This document shows positions 42,341-49,275 of a stretch of DNA of 64,000 nt, piece after piece. Location of the stretch: NCBI RefSeq assembly GCF_030160715.1, contig NZ_BSOW01000034.1, forward strand, positions 31,284-95,283, read 5' to 3'. The notes below the pieces were generated by a model that saw only the letters and a list, made by a program, of their open reading frames with translations, had not been told where the DNA came from and made no database searches. The position numbers and the translations under genes are program-made. Each line of letters opens with the position of its first letter. The first letter of the stretch is position 1. This stretch comes from Bradyrhizobium iriomotense. GTDB taxonomy: Bacteria; Pseudomonadota; Alphaproteobacteria; Rhizobiales; Xanthobacteraceae.

Positions 42341-43375
42341 TTAGGCCACTGACTTCTTGTCGGTCGGCACGGACGAGATCGTCTTCAGGATCTGCGAAGC
42401 GATCTGGTATGGGTCGCCCTGCGAGTTCGGACGACGGTCTTCCAGATAGCCCTTGTAGCCGTTGTTGACGAAGGAGTGCGGAACGCGGATCGAAGCACCG
42501 CGGTCGGCCACGCCATAGCTGAACTTGTTCCAGGGCGCGGTCTCGTGCTTGCCCGTCAGACGCTTGTCGTTGTCCGGGCCGTAGACGGCGATGTGGTCCA
42601 TGAGGTTCTTGTCGAAGGCTGCCATCAGCGCCTCGAAATACTCCTTGCCGCCGACCGTGCGCATGTACTCGGTCGAGAAGTTGGCGTGCATGCCCGAGCC
42701 GTTCCAGTCGGTGTCGCCGAGCGGCTTGCAGTGGAACTCGATGTCGATGCCGTACTTCTCGGTGAGGCGCAGCATCAGGTAGCGGGCCATCCACATTTCG
42801 TCAGCGGCCTTCTTGGAGCCCTTGCCGAAAATCTGGAATTCCCACTGGCCCTTCGCGACTTCCGCGTTGATGCCTTCATGGTTGATGCCGGCAGCTAAGC
42901 AGAGGTCGAGATGCTCCTCGACGATCTTGCGGGCGACGTCTCCGACGTTCGAGAAACCGACGCCGGTGTAATACGGACCCTGCGGCGCCGGATAACCCGA
43001 GGCCGGGAAGCCGAGCGGACGGCCGTCCTTGTAGAAGAAGTACTCCTGCTCGAAGCCGAACCATGCGCCGGCGTCGTCGAGAATCGTGGCGCGCTTGTTG
43101 GACGCATGCGGGGTCTTGCCGTCGGGCATCATGACTTCGCACATCACGAGCACGCCGTTGGTACGGGCACCGTCCGGGAACACCGCGACCGGCTTCAGCA
43201 CGCAATCGGAGCTGTGGCCTTCGGCCTGCTGGGTGGAGGAGCCATCGAAGCCCCAGAGCGGAAGCTGCTCGAGCGTCGGGAACGACGCGAATTCCTTGAT
43301 CTGAGTTTTGCCGCGCAAATTCGGAGTCGGCGTATATCCGTCGAGCCAGATGTACTCGAGCTTGTACTTGGTCAT
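42341..43375 (-). CDS. glnII: Glutamine synthetase II (eukaryote-like)
   Basis: A 344-residue glutamine synthetase of the short, eukaryote-like GSII type, condensing glutamate and ammonia with ATP in the cytoplasm. Diagnostic motifs: LPLWGFDGSSTQQAEG, AWFGFEQEYFFYKDGRPLGFP, AGINHEGINAEVAKGQWEFQI, DWNGSGMHANFST and VADRGASIRVP. Lack of the adenylylation loop distinguishes it from GlnA (GSI). In rhizobia glnII is nitrogen-regulated through NtrC and RpoN, and a near-consensus sigma-54 promoter lies at 43461-43475. The divergent small gene at 43913 matches GstI, the translational inhibitor of GSII. Confidence 0.97.
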   Translation of the reverse strand: MTKYKLEYIWLDGYTPTPNLRGKTQIKEFASFPTLEQLPLWGFDGSSTQQAEGHSSDCVLKPVAVFPDGARTNGVLVMCEVMMPDGKTPHASNKRATILDDAGAWFGFEQEYFFYKDGRPLGFPASGYPAPQGPYYTGVGFSNVGDVARKIVEEHLDLCLAAGINHEGINAEVAKGQWEFQIFGKGSKKAADEMWMARYLMLRLTEKYGIDIEFHCKPLGDTDWNGSGMHANFSTEYMRTVGGKEYFEALMAAFDKNLMDHIAVYGPDNDKRLTGKHETAPWNKFSYGVADRGASIRVPHSFVNNGYKGYLEDRRPNSQGDPYQIASQILKTISSVPTDKKSVA

Positions 43376-43912
43376 TGAGCCTCTCTGTAGATGATGCGAA
43401 AGGTGGGGACCGGTGTCCCCCGCACGTTGTACCCGGCCATCATCGGCCGGGGCTTTCTAAGCATTTTGCGTGCCAAAACGCCGCACTGCGGGACGTTTTC
43501 CACCGCCAGAGCGTCGGGGCGGGGCACCGCCGGCAATCCACAGCCTCGTGCGTCAAAGCAGCGCACCTTTGCGTTACCTTGCACTGCAAAAACCCCGCGG
43601 AAAACGCCCGATTTGACAGCATGCGCCGCGTTGCACCCAAGCGCCGGCTAAAGCAGCGCCAATCGCTCGCAATTTTCGCGAAGTCGCAGGCCACCTCCCC
43701 GCAACCTTCGCAATGGCCCACGCGTTGGTCATTTGGAACCTGCCTTGCAGGGTGCAAATGGATGACTGCTCACAAATTAGGCCAACAATGATGCCGTTTT
43801 CAGCACTTTGCATTTCGACGAGCAGGGCCAATATGGGGTGACCCAGTAACCATAAGCGAACGAGTCGGGCGCACCATGGAGGTCAAGCGCTCCGGTTGAA
43901 GGAGATACCGCA
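43376..43912. other. glnII/gstI divergent control region
   Basis: About 540 bases with no gene. It holds the sigma-54 promoter of glnII and must hold the promoter of the divergent GstI-like gene. A small inverted repeat TTGCA-GGG-TGCAA occurs at 43745-43757. Enhancer-like half-sites containing GGTGC are present around 43560-43590, but I cannot fit a full NtrC consensus. Confidence 0.6.
43461..43475 (-). promoter_or_regulatory. Sigma-54 (RpoN) promoter of glnII
   Basis: Read on the minus strand the sequence is TGGCACGCAAAATGC, which matches the consensus TGGCACG-N4-TTGC with the GG and GC doublets at exact spacing and one mismatch (A for T in TTGC). It lies about 86 bases upstream of the glnII start, a normal leader length. 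Confidence 0.82.
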
Positions 43913-44116
43913 ATGATGAACAGTAACTTGGGCCCAGGGTCGGCCACGATCTACCAATTCCCTGTCGGGGGCCGCGCGGCTCTCGGCGGTCGCCGCTATG
44001 GCGAGGCCAGGCTGCCGGCCGATCACGTCTCCTCGCCCGTCGTCGAGACGATCTGCAGCGGCAGCTGGTATCACCAGGAGGCGATCGAGGAAGCCAAGCC
44101 GAAATGGGATCGCTGA
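43913..44116 (+). CDS. gstI: DUF2735 protein, GstI-like inhibitor of glutamine synthetase II translation
   Basis: A 67-residue protein (MMNSNLGPGSATIYQFPVG) with the DUF2735 core ATIYQFPVGGRAALGGRR and the C-terminal SWYHQEAIEEAKPKW. GAAGGAG precedes the tandem ATGs at 43913 and 43916. In Rhizobium leguminosarum a gene of this size, gstI, lies divergent from glnII and its product blocks GSII translation. The synteny here is the same. I have not compared the sequences directly, so the identification rests on size, position and family recollection. A strong bidirectional terminator follows. Confidence 0.75.
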   Translation: MMNSNLGPGSATIYQFPVGGRAALGGRRYGEARLPADHVSSPVVETICSGSWYHQEAIEEAKPKWDR

Positions 44117-44171
44117 TGCCTGCCTTGGGTTCGGTACCGCCACGCGCTCGCAAGCGTCGGGTGGAAGTTTG

Positions 44172-44208
44172 AAAAAGGGTCGAAACGAGATCGTTTCGGC
44201 CCTTTTTT
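44172..44208. terminator. Bidirectional terminator between gstI and the MliC-like gene
   Basis: Arms AAAAGGGTCGAAACG and CGTTTCGGCCCTTTT pair along 15 positions with one G-U pair (44173-44187 and 44192-44206). A T-run follows on the plus strand and another on the minus strand, so it can serve both convergent genes. Confidence 0.88.
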
Positions 44209-44220
44209 GATTTTCGGGGC

Positions 44221-44529
44221 TCAGCTCGATTCGCAGGCCGTGACGGGCCGTTTCAGATGCTTGACCGTGGTGCCGGTCTTGCCGATCTTGAGCGTGATCC
44301 CTGCGCCGGAGTAACGCGCGCCCGACAACGTCAGCCGCTTGGCGAGCGGAATAGCGCCGCCGTCGATCTGCATGAAGGCGCGCTTGTCGTCCTCGTAGAA
44401 TGCCACGATGAACTGCGTGCCATCAGCACAACGATAGCCCTGAAACGTCTGCGCGTTCACGCCGGCCGCGCTCAAGGTTCCGCTTGCCGAGACGGCGACA
44501 GCCAAAATAATGGCCTTGTGCCGGTTCAT
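44221..44529 (-). CDS. MliC-like lysozyme-inhibitor domain protein
   Basis: A 102-residue exported protein with a signal peptide (MNRHKAIILAVAVSASGTLSAAGVNA). The mature part shows the MliC/PliC beta-barrel pattern: QGYRCADGTQFIVAFYED, LAKRLTLSGARYSGAGITLKI and a C-terminal TACESS, with Cys at both ends. MliC proteins inhibit C-type lysozyme in the periplasm. No lipobox Cys follows the signal, so it is soluble. The W/KG motif of classic MliC is weak, so inhibitory activity is uncertain. Confidence 0.72.
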   Translation of the reverse strand: MNRHKAIILAVAVSASGTLSAAGVNAQTFQGYRCADGTQFIVAFYEDDKRAFMQIDGGAIPLAKRLTLSGARYSGAGITLKIGKTGTTVKHLKRPVTACESS

Positions 44530-44613
44530 GTTCGCCCCCTGTAATAGAGTTCAAGTAAATCGCGCGCGAGCCCCGCGGCCGATTCCGCCGGCACCATAGC
44601 CCAGGCTGATCTT

Positions 44614-45357
44614 ATGTCAGACTCCCCTGCCCGCCACCTCGCCTTGCAAGGCGCCAGCAATTTTCGCGACCTCGGCGGTTACCCGACCGCCGACGGCCGG
44701 CAGACGCGCTGGCGGCACCTCTTCCGCTCCAATCATCTTGGCCTACTCACCGAAGCCGATGTCGAGATCGTCCGTGGCCTCGGCGTGAGAAGCGCGTTCG
44801 ATTTCCGCGGCGTCGAAGAGCGCGCGGACGCGCTGTGCGGCGTGCGCGAGATCACCACGCATTCCCTGCCGATCGAGCCGACGGTGGTGGCCGCGCTCAG
44901 GGCGCAGATGGCCGAGGGTACGCTGACCGCGCCCGTTGCGCTCGAGCTCATGCGCGAGTCCTACCGCAACTATGTCCGCCACAACACGCACAGCTTTCGC
45001 GCGCTGTTCGGTCATCTCCTGGAGGACCGCGCGCCGCTCGTCATCCACTGCACCGCCGGCAAGGATCGCACCGGCTTTGCCTGCGCGCTGATCCTGCACG
45101 CGCTCGGCGTGCCCGAGGAGACCATCGCGGAGGACTATCTGCTGACGAACCGGTTATACCGCCGCGATCCGTCGGCCGCATCCGAACTGCCGCAGGACGT
45201 GCGCGACGCAATCGGCTCGGTAGAGTCCTCGTATCTCGCAGCCGGCTTCGAAGCCGTGCGCGCCGACTATGGCGACCTCGAAACCTATTTGCGCGATGGG
45301 CTCAAGCTCGGCACATTCGAGCGAACGGCACTCAAGGCGCGCTATCTGCAGGCCTAA
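44614..45357 (+). CDS. Tyrosine-protein phosphatase (Y_phosphatase3 type)
   Basis: A 247-residue phosphatase with the P-loop HCTAGKDRTG (Cys146 nucleophile, Arg152) and the N-terminal family hallmark LQGASNFRDLGGYPTADGR. The catalytic acid may lie in the FDFRGVEERAD region. Such enzymes dephosphorylate phosphotyrosine, sometimes phosphoinositides. Start ATG 44614 follows a 84-base gap from the divergent MliC-like gene. The TAA stop is the first triplet of a palindromic repeat (45355). Confidence 0.9.
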   Translation: MSDSPARHLALQGASNFRDLGGYPTADGRQTRWRHLFRSNHLGLLTEADVEIVRGLGVRSAFDFRGVEERADALCGVREITTHSLPIEPTVVAALRAQMAEGTLTAPVALELMRESYRNYVRHNTHSFRALFGHLLEDRAPLVIHCTAGKDRTGFACALILHALGVPEETIAEDYLLTNRLYRRDPSAASELPQDVRDAIGSVESSYLAAGFEAVRADYGDLETYLRDGLKLGTFERTALKARYLQA

Positions 45358-45484
45358 AGCGCGATGAGATTGGGATGAATTATCATCGCGCTTTAGGTTA
45401 TTGTTTGAGCATGATCTCCGCGCAAACGCGTTCCGCGTTTGTCGCGAGGGAAAACCGCTTCGCACTTTTCCGGATCATGCTCTA
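45355..45484. repeat. Dispersed palindromic repeat, copy 2 (longest)
   Basis: It begins with TAAAGCGCGATGAGATT, as copy 1 does, and ends GGATCATGCTCTA. Between them is an extra block CGCGCAAACGCGTTCCGCGTTTGTCGCG-type hairpin (arms AAACGCG and CGCGTTT) that copy 1 lacks and copy 3 has. The first three bases are the stop codon of the phosphatase gene. Confidence 0.82.
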
Positions 45485-45514
45485 GCAGCCTCACCTCGCC
45501 GGGAGATCAAGACG

Positions 45515-46195
45515 ATGCAAGGAAAAGTTCTCATCGTGACCGGTGCGCTCGGCGCGCTGGGCCAGGTGGTGGCGGAGACGGCGCTAGCGCGCGGTGCGCG
45601 CATCGGCGGCATCGATCACGCGCCCTCGCAGACGCCAGCCACTGCGCAGTGGATCGAGCTCGGCGGCGTCGATCTCTCGGACGAAGCACAGGCGAAGACG
45701 GCGATCTCGGCGGCGGCAAGACATTTCGGCCGCCTCGATGCGTTGATCAACATCGCCGGCGGCTTTGCCTTCGAGTCGGTCGGCGACGGTGACATCAAGA
45801 CCTGGCAGCGCATGTATGCGCTGAACGTGCTGACCACGCTCAACACCTCGCGCGCCGCGCTGCCGCACCTTGCGGCCTCGAAGGCCGGCCGCATCGTCAA
45901 TGTCGGCGCGATGGGCGCGCTCCAGGCCGGCTCCGGCATGGGCCCCTACGCAGCCTCGAAGGCCGGCGTGCACCGCCTCACCGAGGCGCTCGCCAACGAG
46001 TGGAAGGGCAAGGTCACGGTGAACGCGGTGCTGCCCTCGATCATCGACACCAAGGCCAATCGCGTCAGCATGCCGGATGCGGATTTCTCAAAATGGGTGA
46101 CGCCGCAGGAGCTCGCCGAGGTGATCCTCTTCCTCGCAAGCGATGCAGCAAGCGCCGTGACGGGCGCGCTGATCCCGGTCAGCGGACGCGTCTAA
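45515..46195 (+). CDS. Short-chain dehydrogenase/reductase with altered catalytic Ser position
   Basis: A 226-residue SDR from ATG 45515 with GGGAGA upstream. The cofactor motif is TGALGALG (residues 9-16). The catalytic pair is Tyr145 and Lys149 (YAASKAG), but the usual Ser about 13 residues before Tyr is Ala132 in VNVGAMGA. The same substitution is seen in dihydropteridine-reductase-like SDRs, which this protein resembles in length. It ends with GALIPVSGRV. Its 3' end overlaps the convergent GrlR-like gene by 4 bases. Confidence 0.86.
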   Translation: MQGKVLIVTGALGALGQVVAETALARGARIGGIDHAPSQTPATAQWIELGGVDLSDEAQAKTAISAAARHFGRLDALINIAGGFAFESVGDGDIKTWQRMYALNVLTTLNTSRAALPHLAASKAGRIVNVGAMGALQAGSGMGPYAASKAGVHRLTEALANEWKGKVTVNAVLPSIIDTKANRVSMPDADFSKWVTPQELAEVILFLASDAASAVTGALIPVSGRV

Positions 46196-46539
46196 TCCGC
46201 CACCAGGAGCCGCAGATTGCCCTTGAAGCGGATACTCTGCTTGCCGGCGAGCGCGATGCCTTCGCCATAGGCGGTCTCGTCGGTGTAGGTGCCGCTGAAG
46301 CCGATTGTCACGACCTTCCGGCCCCACACCGGTCGCTCGTCGAACGAGGGCGAATGTTCCTCGTTGGTCAGCTCGCCCTTCCATTTGCTGTCGGCCGAGG
46401 TGTAGCTGCCGTAGGCGAAGAAAAATGAATCGCCGCCCCGCATGGTGCCGTCGCGCAGCACCATGATGCCTTGATTGCCGCCCTGCACGGCATCCAGCAT
46501 CTCGATCCGGATGTGATAGAGCCCGTTCCTGATTGTCAT
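46192..46539 (-). CDS. GrlR-like regulatory protein, single domain (paralogue 3)
   Basis: A 115-residue protein starting at ATG 46539 (MTIRNGLYHI); an upstream TTG at 46572 is less likely. It contains one GrlR-like domain with RNGLYHIRIEMLDAVQGG, GTMRGGDSFFFAYGSY and VVTIGFSGTYTDETAYG, and aligns with the C-terminal domain of the two 234-residue paralogues. It probably represents the ancestral single-domain form. Its stop overlaps that of the SDR gene on the other strand. Confidence 0.74.
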   Translation of the reverse strand: MTIRNGLYHIRIEMLDAVQGGNQGIMVLRDGTMRGGDSFFFAYGSYTSADSKWKGELTNEEHSPSFDERPVWGRKVVTIGFSGTYTDETAYGEGIALAGKQSIRFKGNLRLLVAD

Positions 46540-46682
46540 CTTCGTAAGAGCGCCAGATTGTCCCGCTTGCAAGATAGCCGCACCATCCGCTCCCGATCAA
46601 ATGGCGCGAGAGCTAAGTCCGATCCGGGCTAGACTGCCGCTATTGATTCTCCGACCGGAACAGCAAGACTCGGAAGCTTTCC

Positions 46683-47369
46683 TTGGAAACCGCGCTTTAT
46701 CTGCCCGTCAAACGCTTCCTCGAAGAACTCGGCTTCACCGTGAAGGGCGAGATCGGCGGCTGCGATGTCGTGGGGCTCAGCGCCGGCGATCCGCCGGTCG
46801 TGGTGATCGGCGAGCTCAAGCTCGCCTTCAATCTCGAGCTGATCTTGCAGGCCGTCGATCGCGCCCCGGCCGCCGACGAGATCTGGATCGCCGCAAAAAT
46901 GTCCTCGCGCGGCAAGGGGCGAGAGAGCGATGCGCGCTATCGCAATCTCTGCCGCCGTCTCGGCTTCGGCATGCTTGGGGTCACCGAGCGCGGCCAGGTC
47001 GAGGTGCTGGTGAAGCCACCGACCGCGGCGCCGCGACGCGAGCCCAAGAAGCGCTCGCGACTCGTTGCCGAGCACCAGCGCCGCCAGGGCGATCCGGTCC
47101 TCGGCGGCAGCACGCGCGCGCCGATCATGACGGCGTATCGCCAGCAGGCTCTGGCCTGTGCCTCGGCCCTCGCCGACGGCCCGCAGCGGGTGCGCGATCT
47201 GCGCGCGCTGTGTCCTGATGCCGGCAAGATTCTGCTGCACAATGTCTACGGCTGGTTCGCACGGGCCGACCGGGGAATCTACGGATTGACCGAGGCCGGG
47301 CATGCAGCACTAAAGCGCTGGCCGCAGCCAAGGATCGCGCTCGGTGCCGGTCAGCCGTCACCACCCTGA
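46683..47369 (+). CDS. DUF2161 protein, PD-(D/E)XK nuclease-like
   Basis: A 228-residue protein starting at TTG 46683 (METALYLPVKRFLEELG). The N-terminal half has a restriction-endonuclease-like core: helix YLPVKRFLEELGF, then GCDVVGLSAGDPPVVVIGELKLAF, which gives D...ExK as in PD-(D/E)XK nucleases. RYRNLCRRLGFGMLGVTERGQVEVL follows. The C-terminal part (about 160-215) resembles a winged helix (RVRDLRALCP, YGWFARADRGIYGLTEAGHAAL). Family function is unproven; a structure-specific nuclease or DNA-modification role is possible. It stands alone, with no methyltransferase nearby. Confidence 0.82.
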   Translation: METALYLPVKRFLEELGFTVKGEIGGCDVVGLSAGDPPVVVIGELKLAFNLELILQAVDRAPAADEIWIAAKMSSRGKGRESDARYRNLCRRLGFGMLGVTERGQVEVLVKPPTAAPRREPKKRSRLVAEHQRRQGDPVLGGSTRAPIMTAYRQQALACASALADGPQRVRDLRALCPDAGKILLHNVYGWFARADRGIYGLTEAGHAALKRWPQPRIALGAGQPSPP

Positions 47370-47472
47370 CGTCAGATCAATGCAAGACGCGAATAACTGA
47401 GATGCCACAGCAAATTCATATTGCAATGCAACATAGGCGGCACTAGGTATCCCGGATCGAAACGAGGCCACC

Positions 47473-47778
47473 ATGAGCGCAGACTGGAATACCAAATATG
47501 GCACGCGGCGCGTCCGCCACGATCCGCCGACCCTGGACGAGGCGATTTTCGCCGCGATCGGCATTACCGACGATCAGGAGCAGCAGGCCGAGATCGCCGC
47601 GTCCCTGATGGGCATGCCGCTCGACGTCGTGCAGGCCGAGGTGAAGAAGCAGGCCCGTACCAACAGCCGCATCACCGCCACGCGCGTGATCGCCGGCGAA
47701 CAGGGCGCGCAGCGCTCGGTGGTGGTCGAACGCCGCGTGGTGCGCCGGTTCGGCAACGACAAGCGCACCGGCACCTGA
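47473..47778 (+). CDS. Conserved hypothetical protein
   Basis: A 101-residue soluble protein from ATG 47473 (MSADWNTKYGTRRVRHDPP). A central acidic-helical segment (LDEAIFAAIGITDDQEQQAEIAASLMGMP) is followed by a basic C-terminal half (KKQARTNSRITATRV, RSVVVERRVVRRFGNDKR). No family recognised; the charge split suggests nucleic-acid or ribosome association, which is speculation. It has its own strong terminator at 47806-47836. Confidence 0.65.
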   Translation: MSADWNTKYGTRRVRHDPPTLDEAIFAAIGITDDQEQQAEIAASLMGMPLDVVQAEVKKQARTNSRITATRVIAGEQGAQRSVVVERRVVRRFGNDKRTGT

Positions 47779-47805
47779 AGCGCCTCGTCTCTGCTAACGG
47801 ATACG

Positions 47806-47836
47806 AAAGCGGACCGGCGTTGCCGGTCCGCTTTTT
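47806..47836 (+). terminator. Rho-independent terminator
   Basis: Perfect 13-bp arms AAAGCGGACCGGC (47806-47818) and GCCGGTCCGCTTT (47822-47834) with a 3-base loop, followed by TTGATTCT. It closes the hypothetical gene that ends at 47778. Confidence 0.9.
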
Positions 47837-47849
47837 GATTCTCTGTGTT

Positions 47850-47927
47850 TTGCGCACGATCTCCGCGCAAACTCGTTCCGCGTTTGTCGCGAGGCAAAAC
47901 CGCTGCGCACTTTTGCGGATCGTGCTT
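47850..47927. repeat. Dispersed palindromic repeat, copy 3
   Basis: It shares CTCCGCGCAAAC, CGTTCCGCGTTTGTCGCGAGG and AAAACCGCT...GCGCACTTTT with copy 2 and lacks the left hairpin. The outer palindrome is altered to GCACGATC and GATCGTGC with compensatory changes. Its right end overlaps the stop codon of the GNAT gene. Confidence 0.78.
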
Positions 47928-48537
47928 AGGCGGCGCGATTGCCGTACATGCTGGAAAACAGCTTCCACCATGTGCTGTTGAAGCTCAGCAGCGCCCGGCC
48001 GGCCTTGAACGGCGCAGCCGCGAGATCCGCAAGCTCCGCCTCCGGCGTCTTGGTGAGATCGATCGTGCCGGTCGATTCACCGTGCCGGAACGCCAGATGT
48101 GCGCCGAACTTCTTTGCCAGCGCCCGCATCGCGTGATTCTCCGCGCCCGTCGTGATGCGCAGGCGCCCAAATCCCTTCCAGCGCGCTTCCGCAATCAGGC
48201 GGCGGAACAGCACGGTACCGACGCCCTTGCGGCGCGCGGAGGCTTCCACGCTGAACGCCACTTCGGGCAGCGAATCGCCTTCCGGCGGATGCAGCTCGGC
48301 CGCGCCGCGAACCACGCCATCGACGATGTAGGCAACGATCACGGTGCCGTCGTCCGCGCAGCGGGCGGCGTAACGCTCGATGAAGCTGTCGTCGAGAAAA
48401 CCGTTGAAACGGTCGTGCCGGCTCTCGGGATCGAGTCTCAGCAGATGATCGCGCAGGAGCGGCAATTCCTCTTGCTGGATCAGGGTCCGCACATAGCCCT
48501 CGACGGACTCCGTGTGGATGATTTCTTCAAGTGCCAC
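47926..48537 (-). CDS. GNAT-family acetyltransferase
   Basis: A 203-residue GNAT enzyme. The start is GTG 48537, decided by AGAGGAG seven bases upstream; the longer frame to 48660 is not family-like. The acetyl-CoA loop is visible as VEASARRKGVGTVLFRRLI, preceded by the beta strand LPEVAFSV and followed by GFGRLRITTGAENHAMRALAKKFGA. Substrate unknown. A C-terminal segment of about 40 residues after the GNAT core is of uncertain role. Confidence 0.85.
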   Translation of the reverse strand: MALEEIIHTESVEGYVRTLIQQEELPLLRDHLLRLDPESRHDRFNGFLDDSFIERYAARCADDGTVIVAYIVDGVVRGAAELHPPEGDSLPEVAFSVEASARRKGVGTVLFRRLIAEARWKGFGRLRITTGAENHAMRALAKKFGAHLAFRHGESTGTIDLTKTPEAELADLAAAPFKAGRALLSFNSTWWKLFSSMYGNRAA

Positions 48538-48687
48538 GTCAAAACTCCTCTTGGTGTCCCTCGAGGAGGCGTTCGAATCCCTAGGTCCCTTATGTTGTGC
48601 ATCGCAGCATGATTTGCAAGACGGGAACCTGCCCAAGTTAGAGGCATGGCAAACGACCAATTCGTTAACAAAATCAAGACCCCGTAA

Positions 48688-49089
48688 TCATACGAGGACC
48701 ATTTGGGTCTGGATCACCAGCGCTACCAACTTACCGTCCCCGGTCTCGAGGCGGGTCTGCCAGACCTGGGTTCGCCGCCCCCGGTGGATCGGGGTCGCGG
48801 TGGCAATGACCGTGGTTCCCTCCTTCGCGCCGCCGATGAAATTGGTCTTGCTCTCCAGCGTCGTCGTCCCCTTGGCGTCCGCCGGCAGGTTGATCACGGT
48901 CGCGGCCGCTCCGACGGAATCGGCAAAGGCCATGATCGCGCCGCCATGTGCGATGTGGCCGAGCGTGCAGAGGTCGGGCCTGACCGTCATCTTCGCCACC
49001 ACGCGATCCGGCTCGGCCGCGACGAACTCCACGCCCTTAAGCTCGGCGAACGGCATCTTCATCGCATGAAGTCTCTCGAGCGGTGACAT
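48688..49089 (-). CDS. PaaI-type hotdog-fold thioesterase
   Basis: A 133-residue hotdog protein from ATG 49089 with GGAGGAG upstream. Motifs: CTLGHIAHGGAIMAFADSVGAAA, where HGG and the following Asp form the typical PaaI/acyl-CoA thioesterase active-site region, then ESKTNFIGGAKEGTTVIATATPIHRGRRTQVWQTRL. It should hydrolyse an aromatic or short-chain acyl-CoA in the cytoplasm. It is isolated, divergent from the permease gene at 49276. Confidence 0.9.
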   Translation of the reverse strand: MSPLERLHAMKMPFAELKGVEFVAAEPDRVVAKMTVRPDLCTLGHIAHGGAIMAFADSVGAAATVINLPADAKGTTTLESKTNFIGGAKEGTTVIATATPIHRGRRTQVWQTRLETGDGKLVALVIQTQMVLV

Positions 49090-49275
49090 CGGATCTCCTC
49101 CCAGTGCCTTGAATTCGCAACGTGAATTGTCTCGCGGCGCAAAGCAATGACGTCCGAGGTCATGGCCGCGATGATATCGACGCCTCTCCCACGCGCCAAT
49201 TTTTGCCGGAGGACTACGGGTCGCCAAACCGGCTGCAACCGGACAGAATGACAGGTCTGACGAGCCCTGAGAATC

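Noticed and set aside
43560..43592. Possible NtrC enhancer upstream of glnII
   Set aside because: Half-sites with GGTGC are present but the spacing does not fit the 17-bp NtrC consensus; kept only as a remark.
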